Of a stretch of 11,979 nt of DNA, positions 1 to 7,037 are shown piece by piece; the stretch's first letter is position 1; the number at the start of each line of letters is the position of its first letter. Position numbers and translations under genes: made by a program. The stretch comes from Vitreoscilla sp. (GTDB taxonomy: Bacteria > Pseudomonadota > Gammaproteobacteria > Burkholderiales > Burkholderiaceae). The DNA lies in NCBI GenBank assembly GCA_014378125.1, contig JACMOG010000795.1:1-11979 (forward strand). Direction: 5' to 3'. The notes under the pieces are model-generated. The model saw nothing but the letters and a program-made list of their open reading frames with translations, did not search any database and had not been told where the DNA came from.

Positions 1-369
1 GCCGTGCGCGAGAACGCGCTGTCCAACCCGGCGCGCATCACCGAGACGATGTACCGCAATTACCTCGATGCCCTGGGTCGCGGCTGGGTGGCCGAGCTCG
101 ACGGTGAGATCATCGGCTTTTCGTACGCCGACCGCACCGACGCGTCGATCTGGGCGTTGTTCGTCGACCCGGCGCGCGAGGGCCTGGGCGCCGGCAGCCG
201 GTTGCTTCGCCTGGCGGTGGACTGGCTGTTCGAGATCGGCAACGACGAGGTGCGGCTGGGCACGCAGGCGGATACGCGGGCAGATCGCTTCTACGCCGCG
301 CAGGGGTGGACGCGCGAGGGCATGCGTGACGCCATCGAGGTGGGGTACCGGCTGCGCCGGACCCCTTGA
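1..369 (+). CDS. GNAT-family N-acetyltransferase, 5'-truncated by window edge
   Basis: The last 122 codons of a GNAT-type acetyltransferase, which moves the acetyl group of acetyl-CoA to an amine; the substrate cannot be read from sequence. The frame is open to the first base, and the first residues read as the middle of the usual first helix, so the GTG at 4 is probably internal and roughly 30-40 N-terminal residues lie outside the window. Visible signatures, numbered from that GTG, are the strand ASIWALFVDP (47-56), the pyrophosphate-binding loop EGLGAG (59-64; Glu sits where Arg or Gln is usual), and the late ADRFYAAQGW segment (93-102) typical of the acetyl-CoA-binding C-terminal half. 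The next gene follows after 24 bases with no terminator, so the two probably share a transcript. The family is secure; the specific role is unknown. Confidence 0.88.
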   Translation, partial: AVRENALSNPARITETMYRNYLDALGRGWVAELDGEIIGFSYADRTDASIWALFVDPAREGLGAGSRLLRLAVDWLFEIGNDEVRLGTQADTRADRFYAAQGWTREGMRDAIEVGYRLRRTP

Positions 370-380
370 AGACAACCAAA

Positions 381-386
381 GAGGAG
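381..386 (+). promoter_or_regulatory. Strong ribosome binding site of the DUF6159-like gene
   Basis: GAGGAG ends seven bases before the ATG at 394, inside a purine-rich leader. It fixes this start and explains how the gene is translated in the short gap after the acetyltransferase. Confidence 0.7.
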
Positions 387-393
387 AGAGAAC

Positions 394-1245
394 ATGGCAG
401 GACGTTTTTCCCGCAGCTGGAGCCTGGCCAACGCCAGCTGGCAGGTGCTGAAGCAGGACACGCAGTTGCTGGTGTTCCCGCTCGTCTCGACGATCGCCGC
501 GGTGGTGGTGGCCGGCGCCTTCGCGCTGGGCGGGCTCGGGATGTGGTCGTACGACGGCCTGTCGAGGCTGTCGGGCGAGCGGCTGCCCATGGAGTTCTAC
601 GTGCTGGGCTTCGCGTTCTACGTGTGCCTGTACTTCGTGATCTTCTTCTGCAATGCCGCGCTCGTGGGCGCGGCGATGCTGCGCTTCGACGGTGGCATTC
701 CCACCGTGGGCGACGGCTTCCGCATCGCCGCGGCGCGGTCGGGCCGCATCCTCGGCTACGCGTTGATCGCCGCCACGGTGGGCATGGTGCTGCGCGCCAT
801 CCAGGAGCGCGTCGGCTTCCTGGGCCGCTTCGTGGTGGGCCTGCTGGGCGTGGGCTGGACGGTCGCCACGTTCATGGTGGTGCCGGTGCTGGTGAGCCGT
901 GACGTGGGCCCGATCGACGCGGTCAAGGAAAGTGCCGGGCTTCTGAAGAAGACCTGGGGCGAGAACGTGATCGGCAAGGCCGGACTGGGCCTGGCCTTCC
1001 TGGTCGTCTACCTGGGCCTGGCCGTGGCCGTCGTCGCGTTGCTGGGTGGCGCCGTGGCGCTGGGCAACACGCCACTGGTGGTGACGGTCGCCGGGTTGGC
1101 GGTGGTGGCGCTGATGCTGGTCGCGCTCGCGCATGCGGCGCTCACGGGCATCTACTCGGCCGCGTTGTACCGCTACGCCACCACCGGATCGGGCGGGGCG
1201 GGGTTCGATTCGAGCGTGTTGCAGGCGGCGTTCGCGCGCAAGTAA
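394..1245 (+). CDS. DUF6159-type integral membrane protein
   Basis: A 283-residue membrane protein of unknown function. The N-terminus (a short cytoplasmic helix with SWSLANASWQVLKQD at 8-22, then LLVFPLVS at 25-32) matches what I recall of the DUF6159 family, whose members open with a similar 'S-W-x-L-x-K-x-S' helix. Hydrophobic stretches at about 25-50, 67-95, 118-134, 143-168, 197-224 and 228-255 suggest six membrane segments. An amphipathic stretch at about 172-190 (IDAVKESAGLLKKTWGEN) lies between segments 4 and 5, and similar 'A-x-x-x-S-x-x-L' segments occur in related polytopic proteins. No catalytic motif is seen. The start is fixed by a good Shine-Dalgarno. The gene converges on the minus-strand GFA gene with only ten bases between the stop codons. 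Nothing ties it to the sugar locus. Confidence 0.8.
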   Translation: MAGRFSRSWSLANASWQVLKQDTQLLVFPLVSTIAAVVVAGAFALGGLGMWSYDGLSRLSGERLPMEFYVLGFAFYVCLYFVIFFCNAALVGAAMLRFDGGIPTVGDGFRIAAARSGRILGYALIAATVGMVLRAIQERVGFLGRFVVGLLGVGWTVATFMVVPVLVSRDVGPIDAVKESAGLLKKTWGENVIGKAGLGLAFLVVYLGLAVAVVALLGGAVALGNTPLVVTVAGLAVVALMLVALAHAALTGIYSAALYRYATTGSGGAGFDSSVLQAAFARK

Positions 1246-1255
1246 CGCATCGTCT

Positions 1256-1654
1256 TCAATAGGCCGGCCCGCCGATCGGCCGCGTCCGGTCTTCCTCGAA
1301 CTGCTCAGCCCCTTCCACCGCCAGCAGCCACGGCTCGCGCCGCTTGATCCACAGCTCGTAGCCGGGCACGAACGGCGTGGGCGCCTGCGACAGCGCGCCC
1401 AGCTTGATCTCCGCCTCGCGCTCGTCCACGGAGAACAGGCGCGAGCCGCAGCGCGGGCAGAACTGCCGGCCTTCGAACTCGGCGGTCTCGCCCGTGCGTT
1501 CGAACTGCGCGGCCGGCCAAATGCCATAGAAGGTGAACGCGGAGCCGCTCTCCTGGCGGCAGTCGGTGCAATGGCAGATGCCCACGCGGTCGGGCTCGCC
1601 GCGAAGCGCGAAGCGCACCTGTGCGCAGCGGCACTGGCCTGTGTAGATGTGCAT
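1256..1654 (-). CDS. GFA / CENP-V-fold zinc protein
   Basis: A complete 132-residue protein of the GFA family, named after glutathione-dependent formaldehyde-activating enzyme but mostly of unknown substrate. It shows the full zinc-ligand pattern: CRC at 8-10, CHCTDC at 27-32 and CPRC at 66-69, which is two zinc sites in the family's beta-sandwich fold. The aromatic block FTFYGIWP (40-47) and the 'LGAL' strand near 85 are also family-like. The ATG at 1654 follows AGGAGA (1661-1666 on the plus strand) with a six-base gap. The gene starts 17 bases after the LacI stop on the same strand with no terminator between, so it may be the last gene of the halogenase transcript. A role in handling a reactive aldehyde or thiol adduct would be speculation; it could equally be an unrelated neighbour. 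Confidence 0.88.
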   Translation of the reverse strand: MHIYTGQCRCAQVRFALRGEPDRVGICHCTDCRQESGSAFTFYGIWPAAQFERTGETAEFEGRQFCPRCGSRLFSVDEREAEIKLGALSQAPTPFVPGYELWIKRREPWLLAVEGAEQFEEDRTRPIGGPAY

Positions 1655-1671
1655 GGCGGGTCTCCTGGCGG

Positions 1672-2766
1672 TCACGAGCGCGGCATGCGGCGTGCCGCCC
1701 GCGCCGGGGCGCTGGTGGAGTCTCGCACGATCAGCTCGTGCGGTAGCACGCGCTGCACCGCCGCGATGGTGCGCGTGCCCGGCGTGCCCTGCACGGTGGG
1801 CGTGCCGATCAGCAGGTCGACGGCCGCGCGTGCCATCGCCACCGTGGGCTGGCGCATCGTGGTGAGTGGCGGCCACACCAGGCCGCTGGCGGGCGAATCG
1901 TCGAAGCCGGCGATGGCCAGGTCGTCGGGGATCGCCAGCCCCTGGCGCTGGGCGGCGGCCAGCACGCCCAGGGCCATGTCGTCGTTGCTGGCGAACACGG
2001 CGGTGGGATGGTGGCGCAGCTTGAGCAACTGGTGGGTGGCGGCCACGCCCGATGCGAACTGGAAGTCGCCGTCGATCACCAGCTCGGGCGCGATGTCCAC
2101 GCGCGCCGCCTTCATCGCCTTGACGAAGCCCTGCTCGCGCAGCGCCGACGCGGCCTGGTCGGCGGCACCGCGGATGAACGCGATGCGGCGATGGCCCAGG
2201 CTCAGCAGCAGGTTGGTGATCTCCTCGGCCGCGTGCACGTCGTCCATGCGCACGCTGGGCATGTCCTTGCGCTGGCGCGCGGGCGATACGAGCACCGTGC
2301 GCGTGCCGCTGTCGTGCAGCGCCTTGAGCACGTGTGGGTTGTCGCACAGCGGCGGCGTCAGGATCATGCCGTCGGGCCGCAGCGTGGACACCATCCGGTG
2401 CACCTGCTCGCCCAGGTCGTGCGCGTCGTTGTTCATCGACTCCACCACCAGGTGGTAGCCCGCCTCGCGACAGCGCATCGTGGCGCCCTGCTGCACGCCC
2501 GAGACGAAGGCCGCGCTGGGGTCGAAGTACAGCAGGCCGATGAGGAACGAGCGCGCGCCTGCCAGGCTGCGCGCCGACTGGCTGGGCCGGTAGCGCAGGT
2601 CGGTCATCACCTGCAGCACCTTGGCGCGGGTGTCGGGCCGCACGCCGGCCTCGTTGTTCATCACGCGCGAGACGGTCTTGATCGACACGCCGGCCACCTC
2701 GGCCACGTCGCTGATGGTGGTGGAGGCGGCCGGCGGCGTGGCCGATGGCGTGCGGGGGGTCGCCAT
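1672..2766 (-). CDS. LacI-family transcriptional regulator of the sugar locus
   Basis: A 364-residue LacI/GalR regulator. After a Pro/Ala-rich tail of about 16 residues comes the DNA-binding domain: ISDVAEVAGVSIKTVSRVMN (18-37) is the helix-turn-helix, RYRPSQSARSL (58-68) carries the hinge helix, and the periplasmic-binding-protein-like effector domain runs from about 73 to 350 with FASNDDMALGVL (258-269) and IAGFDDSP (285-292) in the expected places. The length is normal. Its ATG overlaps the halogenase stop by one base (TGATG), with GGAG at 2776-2779 (minus sense) nine bases upstream, so the two are translationally coupled. By family knowledge it should bind palindromes with a central CG; two such sites lie in the divergent control region at 4463-4497. 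I infer repression of both the halogenase operon and the receptor/transport operon, relieved by a sugar. The effector is unknown. Confidence 0.93.
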   Translation of the reverse strand: MATPRTPSATPPAASTTISDVAEVAGVSIKTVSRVMNNEAGVRPDTRAKVLQVMTDLRYRPSQSARSLAGARSFLIGLLYFDPSAAFVSGVQQGATMRCREAGYHLVVESMNNDAHDLGEQVHRMVSTLRPDGMILTPPLCDNPHVLKALHDSGTRTVLVSPARQRKDMPSVRMDDVHAAEEITNLLLSLGHRRIAFIRGAADQAASALREQGFVKAMKAARVDIAPELVIDGDFQFASGVAATHQLLKLRHHPTAVFASNDDMALGVLAAAQRQGLAIPDDLAIAGFDDSPASGLVWPPLTTMRQPTVAMARAAVDLLIGTPTVQGTPGTRTIAAVQRVLPHELIVRDSTSAPARAARRMPRS

Positions 2767-4340
2767 CAGGCGGCGCTCCGTTCGGGCGTACCGGTCGGCA
2801 CGGCGCCGCGCGCGCACATCGCCTCCACCAGCGCGCGGTGGTCGGGCAGGTCGGCCGCCGCGCGGCGCGCCACCTGGGCGATCATCGCGAACTCCAGGCG
2901 CGCCTCGGCCGCCCGCGGCCATGCGGGACGCGCGCGCGCCAGGTCGGTCGGATACCCCATGCCGTACAGAACGTACTGCCAGCTGGAGGGCGGGTACATC
3001 TCCAGGTCGGCGATGAAGTCGAGCCGGTGCGGCGGGCGGCAGCGCCAGCGCGCCAGCAGGTCGCGCAGCGTGGGCGTCCACGAGGCCGGGTCGGCGTTGT
3101 CGCGCCAGAACGCGGTGTCGTCGCGCCGCGTGAGCGCATAGTGCAGCTTGAGGAAGTCGACGATGCGCTCGAAGCGCGCGCGCATCTGCTCGTTGAACGC
3201 GTGGGCGACCGGCGCGAGGTTGCCGTCGGCGGGCAGCAGGAAGCCGATCAGGTAGGCGGCCGCCTCGATCAGGCCGATGCCCGAGCTCTCCAGCGGTTCC
3301 AGGAAGCCGGCCGACAGGCCCACGGCCACGCAGTTGCCGATCCACTGGGTCTCGCGGTAGCCCACGTCCAGCTTCAGCGCGCGCGGTGTCAACCCGTCGG
3401 CGGCCGGGCCGATGTAGCGGCGCAGCGTGCGCTCGGCGGCGGCGTCGTCGGCGTGGCGGCTCGAATAGACGTAGCCGATGCCGCGTCGGCGCTGCAGGCC
3501 GATGTCCCAGGTCCAGCCGGCCTCGTGGGCGGTCGAGATCGTGTACGACGGGATCGGCGTGTCGGACGCGGCGTAGGGAACCTGCATCGCCAGCGCGCGA
3601 TCGACGAACAGCACGTCGTTCAACGGCTTGCGCTTCGCGCCCAGCGCATCGCCGATCAGCGCGGCGCGGAAGCCGGTGCAGTCCACGTACAGGTCGGCGC
3701 TGATGGCCCCGCGTTCGAGCGTGACGACGGCGGCGATGTGGCCGTCGTCCTCGCGCAGCTCGACGCGTTCCACCGTGGCGATCACGCGCTCCACGCCCAG
3801 CGACTGCGCGTGCGTGGCCAGCAGCGTGGCGAACTTGCCGGCGTCGAAGTGGTAGGCGTAGTTCATGGGCCCGAGCCAGTCGCCATCGCTGGCGCGCTTG
3901 GGCGCGCGAGCGGCGTCGGCCACGTGCTGCTGCATCGGCACCGCGTTGGCGAACGCCCGCGGCGCGCCGTCGGCCGCACCCGCCTCGCCCAGCAGCCAGT
4001 AAGGCATCAGCTCGGGCGCGCCGGGGCGCTGGCTGGGCGGGTTGAACGGATGGAAATAGCGCTCTCCGGCGCGCGTCCAGTCGACGAAATTCACGCCCTG
4101 CTTGAACGTGGCGTCGCACTCGCGCACGAAGCGCGCCTCGTCCAGGCCGATGGCGTTGAGCGTGCCGCGGATCGAGGGGAAGGTGCCTTCGCCCACGCCG
4201 ATGATGCCGATGTCGCTGGACTCCACCAGCGTCACGCGGATGCCGCCCGCGGCCGTGCCCAGCGTGCGCGCAAGAAAAGCCGCGGTGAGCCAGCCGGCGG
4301 TGCCGCCGCCGACGACGAGGATGTGCTCGATGGGTTTCAT
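2766..4340 (-). CDS. Flavin-dependent (tryptophan-type) halogenase
   Basis: A 524-residue FADH2-dependent halogenase of the PrnA/RebH superfamily, normal in length. The class makes HOCl or HOBr from halide, O2 and reduced flavin and passes it to an aromatic ring through a lysine. Visible features are the FAD loop GGGTAGW (11-17), GVGEGTFPSI (48-57), the catalytic lysine K80 in CDATFK (aligned by eye to K79 of RebH), the conserved VDCTGFR (219-225), and FLEPLESSG (346-354) with E351-S352, matching the catalytic Glu-Ser pair. The hallmark W-x-W-x-I-P reads WTWDIG (276-281), with Gly for Pro. The start at 4340 is preferred over an in-frame ATG at 4451 because GGAGA lies eight bases upstream and the 4451 codon falls in the likely -10 element. 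It is the first gene of the minus operon and is coupled to the LacI gene. The substrate is unknown; location argues against classical tryptophan chlorination for an antibiotic. No flavin reductase is in view. Confidence 0.95.
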   Translation of the reverse strand: MKPIEHILVVGGGTAGWLTAAFLARTLGTAAGGIRVTLVESSDIGIIGVGEGTFPSIRGTLNAIGLDEARFVRECDATFKQGVNFVDWTRAGERYFHPFNPPSQRPGAPELMPYWLLGEAGAADGAPRAFANAVPMQQHVADAARAPKRASDGDWLGPMNYAYHFDAGKFATLLATHAQSLGVERVIATVERVELREDDGHIAAVVTLERGAISADLYVDCTGFRAALIGDALGAKRKPLNDVLFVDRALAMQVPYAASDTPIPSYTISTAHEAGWTWDIGLQRRRGIGYVYSSRHADDAAAERTLRRYIGPAADGLTPRALKLDVGYRETQWIGNCVAVGLSAGFLEPLESSGIGLIEAAAYLIGFLLPADGNLAPVAHAFNEQMRARFERIVDFLKLHYALTRRDDTAFWRDNADPASWTPTLRDLLARWRCRPPHRLDFIADLEMYPPSSWQYVLYGMGYPTDLARARPAWPRAAEARLEFAMIAQVARRAAADLPDHRALVEAMCARGAVPTGTPERSAA

Positions 4341-4348
4341 GAGGCTTG

Positions 4349-4353
4349 TCTCC
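4349..4353 (-). promoter_or_regulatory. Ribosome binding site deciding the halogenase start
   Basis: On the minus strand GGAGA lies eight bases before the ATG at 4340. The surrounding ten bases CTGGAGACAA are identical to those before the receptor start on the other strand. It supports the shorter 524-residue protein over a 37-residue N-terminal extension starting at 4451. Confidence 0.65.
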
Positions 4354-4446
4354 AGCGCGGTGGCGGCGTGTGCGCCCCGTCGTTTGTCGGTGCGCGGCGA
4401 CGTCTCGGCATTTACCCGTAGACGCTCGCGGCGCTTCTTATAGGGA

Positions 4447-4476
4447 ATCATAACGGCAAGAAGACAACGCTGTCAT
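4447..4476 (-). promoter_or_regulatory. Candidate sigma-70 promoter of the halogenase-lacI-GFA operon
   Basis: Read on the minus strand: ATGACA (4476 to 4471, 5 of 6 matches to -35 consensus), an 18-base spacer, then TATGAT (4452 to 4447, 5 of 6 matches to -10 consensus). Transcription would start near 4440, giving a leader of about 100 bases before the ATG at 4340. The -35 overlaps the left operator, as expected for a promoter blocked by a LacI-type repressor. Assigned by eye from consensus only. Confidence 0.6.
4463..4474. promoter_or_regulatory. LacI-type operator, left copy
   Basis: GACAACGCTGTC is a near-perfect 12-bp palindrome (arms GACA/TGTC) with the central CG typical of LacI-family sites. 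It overlaps the -35 of the minus-strand promoter. It is the reverse complement of the right copy, and the two centres are 23 bp apart, about two helical turns. The likely ligand is the LacI protein encoded at 1672-2766. Confidence 0.75.
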
Positions 4477-4483
4477 TTGATCG

Positions 4484-4512
4484 TTGACAGCGTTGTCATC
4501 GCTGGGCATCAT
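4484..4512 (+). promoter_or_regulatory. Candidate sigma-70 promoter of the receptor/transport operon
   Basis: TTGACA (4484-4489) is a perfect -35 consensus, followed by a 17-base spacer and CATCAT (4507-4512), a 4-of-6 match to the -10 consensus. The -35 is embedded in the right operator. Transcription would begin near 4519, giving a leader of about 75 bases before the GTG start. The weak -10 is the uncertain part. Confidence 0.6.
4486..4497. promoter_or_regulatory. LacI-type operator, right copy
   Basis: GACAGCGTTGTC, extended to TGACA-GCGT-TGTCA at 4485-4498, is the palindromic partner of the left operator with a central CG at 4491-4492. It covers the plus-strand -35 element, so bound repressor would block the receptor operon directly. 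Confidence 0.75.
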
Positions 4513-4583
4513 GCGATCCATTCCAGGGCCGAAGATGACTGGAAACGCCGCACAGACGGCTGTAGCTGACCCACCAAAGAACT

Positions 4584-4588
4584 GGAGA
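4584..4588 (+). promoter_or_regulatory. Ribosome binding site of the TonB-dependent receptor (GTG start)
   Basis: GGAGA, four bases before GTG at 4593, within CTGGAGACAA. It supports the non-ATG start, which is the most upstream start in the frame and gives a correctly placed signal peptide. The following GACAACG (4587-4593) also resembles one half of the operators. Confidence 0.6.
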
Positions 4589-4592
4589 CAAC

Positions 4593-7031
4593 GTGACTAC
4601 TCGCGCTCAGACATCGCGGGGCTCGCTCGCGACCCCGATCCAACTGGCCATCCTGGCCATGCTCGCAGCGACGGCCTCGGCCCAGGCACAGACGGCCACG
4701 CCGTCGGCCGCCGCTGCCAGCGCCGCCGCCGCCGCGGACACCAACGTGTTGCAGGAGGTCACCGTGACGGCGACCAAGCGCACCACCACGTTGCAGACCA
4801 CGCCGCTGGCCGTCACCGCGATCAACGCCGCGGAGCTCGACAAGGCCCACGTGCAGACGATCGCCGACATCGTCCACCTGGCGCCCAGCTTCCAGGCCAC
4901 CACCGAAGGCGACCACGGCGTCATCACGATGACCCTGCGCGGCATCGGCAATGACAGCGCCAAGACCGAATACGCCGACCCGGAAGTGGCGCTATTCGTG
5001 GACGGCATCTACGCGCCGCGCGCCGAAGGCGCCGCCGCGCTGCTGTTCGACATGGAAGGCATCGAGGTGCTGCGCGGCCCACAGGGCACGCTGTACGGCC
5101 GCAACTCGACGGTGGGCGCCGTCAACATGAAGACGGCCAAGCCGGAGCTCTCCGGCAACTTCGGCAACCTCGAGGTGGGACTCGGCAGCTACGATCGCCT
5201 CGGCAGCCGCGCGGCTTTCAACTTCGTGCTGAGCGACACCTTCGCGCTGCGCGCGGCCTTCGTGCACGAACAGCACGATGGGTACGTCGATTACCAGGCC
5301 GCGCCGAAGATCTCGCTGGCCGACCAGCACGCCGCCGCCGACCCGTACATCGCCTCGTTCAACACGGCGCATCCGGAACACCCTATCGCCTTCCAGCCGA
5401 TCGATCCAAATTCGTTCGTCACCACCGGCCCGAAGTACAACTCGCAGGACCAGAGCGCGGCCCGCCTGAGCTTCCTGTGGAAGCCTACGCACGACATCAC
5501 CTGGAACGCGTCGTACGAAAAGTTCATCGATCGCGGCACGCCCGACATGAACCTGATGCAGACGCCGCGTCCCGGCGAGAAGTTCTGGTCGGCGCTGATC
5601 AACGTGGCACCCCAGCTGCATCGCGACGTCAACACCTTCCGCAGCCATGTCGACTGGAACCTCAGCGACTACCTGGCGCTGAACTACACCGCCGGGTATT
5701 CCGACTTCAAGGGCTCGAGCGACTTCGACCAGTCCGGCGGCGCCACGGTGCCCACCAGCTTCACCACCGGCGCCAAGGTGCAGGAAGACCGCACCAACTG
5801 GTCGCACTACAAGAACTACAGCCACGAACTGCAACTGCAGTCGGTGGGCAAGCACGATCTCGACTGGATCCTGGGCGTCTACTACGCGGCCGAGGACAAC
5901 GGCATCCGCTTCGACATCCCCATCACCAACGGCACGCCGCAGGGCACCATCAACTGGCAAGGCTCGTTCGTGCAGCCCAAGGAGACGGTGCAGTCGGAGG
6001 CCGTGTTCGCGCAGGGCACGTGGAACGTGGGCGACAGCCTGCACCTGACGGCCGGCGCGCGCTTCACGTCGGACGACCGCAAGAATGAAGGCGGCATCGG
6101 CTGGGGCTGGGGCGGCACCACGATCGACGACGGCGTCCCGCAGCTGCGCATCGATCCGGGCAGCGACGCCGCCGCGCCGGGCTCGGGCTTCAACCCTGGG
6201 CACAATGACGGCCACTACACGGGCACGAAGGCCACGTGGCTGGGCCGCGCGAACTATGACATCAGCAAGACTGCCATGGTCTACGCCAGCGTGTCCACCG
6301 GCTACAAGTGGGGCGGCCTGCAGGACGGCGGTCGCCACTACGGGCAGGAGACGCTGACCAACTACGAGGTCGGCTCGAAGAACACGCTGCTCGGCGGCAC
6401 GGTCAACTGGAACAACTCGCTGTACTACGAGGACTTCAAGGACTTCCAGTTCAGCGCCCCGGTGACCAACCCGGACGGTTCGCACACGCTGGCCACCGGC
6501 AACGTGCAGGGCGCCAAGGTGTACGGCGCGGAGACCGAACTCGCGGTCAACATCACGAAGGACGACCGCGTGCAGTTCTCGGCGGCCTACGAGCACACGC
6601 GCCTGGGCTACCTGCTGGCGGGCAGCAACGACTACTCGCTGCCCACCTGCCCCGATCCCACCATCTCGAGCTGCCTCGACGTGACCGGGCACGCGCTGCC
6701 GCACGCGCCCAAGGGTTCGTTGCAGGCGCAGTACGAGCACACGTTCCGATTCGCCAGCGGAGCCAAGGTGCAGCCGCGCGTCAACTTCCACTACGAGACG
6801 GGCAGCTGGCTGAGCGTGTTCAACCTGGGTGACGGCGACCGCCAGAAGGCCTACACCCGCACCGACCTGGGCCTGCGCTACTCGGCAGCCAAGGACTGGT
6901 ACGTGGACGCGTTCGTGCAGAACGTGGAGGACGGCCGCATCAAGACCAACGCGCAGAACTCGTTCGGCGCCTGGCAGTCGCAGTACATGCCGCCGCGCAC
7001 GTTCGGCATCAACGCGGGCTACGAGTTCTGA
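4593..7031 (+). CDS. TonB-dependent outer-membrane receptor, probably for a beta-glucoside
   Basis: An 812-residue TonB-dependent receptor, which actively imports a ligand through the outer membrane using TonB-ExbBD energy. Residues 1-32 form a signal peptide (hydrophobic stretch 17-29, cleavage likely near ASAQA). An Ala-rich linker (34-49) leads to the candidate TonB box LQEVTVTA (53-60). The plug domain covers about 65-185 with TLRGIG (114-119), VALFVDGIY (132-140) and the strongly conserved IEVLRGPQGTLYGRNS (157-172). A 22-strand-type barrel follows, ending in the outer-membrane sorting signal GYEF with terminal Phe. The family includes iron and sugar receptors; the sugar role is inferred from the LacI control region and the downstream sugar transporter and GH1 genes. 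It is the first gene of the plus-strand operon. It starts with GTG. Confidence 0.94.
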   Translation: MTTRAQTSRGSLATPIQLAILAMLAATASAQAQTATPSAAAASAAAAADTNVLQEVTVTATKRTTTLQTTPLAVTAINAAELDKAHVQTIADIVHLAPSFQATTEGDHGVITMTLRGIGNDSAKTEYADPEVALFVDGIYAPRAEGAAALLFDMEGIEVLRGPQGTLYGRNSTVGAVNMKTAKPELSGNFGNLEVGLGSYDRLGSRAAFNFVLSDTFALRAAFVHEQHDGYVDYQAAPKISLADQHAAADPYIASFNTAHPEHPIAFQPIDPNSFVTTGPKYNSQDQSAARLSFLWKPTHDITWNASYEKFIDRGTPDMNLMQTPRPGEKFWSALINVAPQLHRDVNTFRSHVDWNLSDYLALNYTAGYSDFKGSSDFDQSGGATVPTSFTTGAKVQEDRTNWSHYKNYSHELQLQSVGKHDLDWILGVYYAAEDNGIRFDIPITNGTPQGTINWQGSFVQPKETVQSEAVFAQGTWNVGDSLHLTAGARFTSDDRKNEGGIGWGWGGTTIDDGVPQLRIDPGSDAAAPGSGFNPGHNDGHYTGTKATWLGRANYDISKTAMVYASVSTGYKWGGLQDGGRHYGQETLTNYEVGSKNTLLGGTVNWNNSLYYEDFKDFQFSAPVTNPDGSHTLATGNVQGAKVYGAETELAVNITKDDRVQFSAAYEHTRLGYLLAGSNDYSLPTCPDPTISSCLDVTGHALPHAPKGSLQAQYEHTFRFASGAKVQPRVNFHYETGSWLSVFNLGDGDRQKAYTRTDLGLRYSAAKDWYVDAFVQNVEDGRIKTNAQNSFGAWQSQYMPPRTFGINAGYEF

Positions 7032-7037
7032 TGCCCC

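Larger units (their letters stand above)
4463..4497. repeat. Perfect 13-bp inverted repeat with 9-bp spacer
   Basis: GACAACGCTGTCA (4463-4475) is repeated exactly in inverted orientation at 4485-4497 around the spacer TTTGATCGT. Because each arm is itself almost palindromic, this is better read as two operators than as a hairpin terminator: it lies between divergent genes and has no T-run beside it. Confidence 0.85.

Noticed and set aside
1262..1281. Hairpin GGCCG/CGGCC near the convergent gene ends
   Set aside because: Only five pairs, no T-run, and inside the GFA coding sequence; not good enough for a terminator.
2745..4421. 558-codon open frame on the plus strand opposite the halogenase
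   Set aside because: His/Arg/Gly-rich with no family features, and it lies over a halogenase with all key motifs intact.
4341..4451. 37-residue N-terminal extension of the halogenase from ATG 4451
   Set aside because: The codon lies in the likely -10 element, the extension is basic and unlike halogenase N-termini, and ATG 4340 has a proper Shine-Dalgarno directly before the FAD-binding strand.
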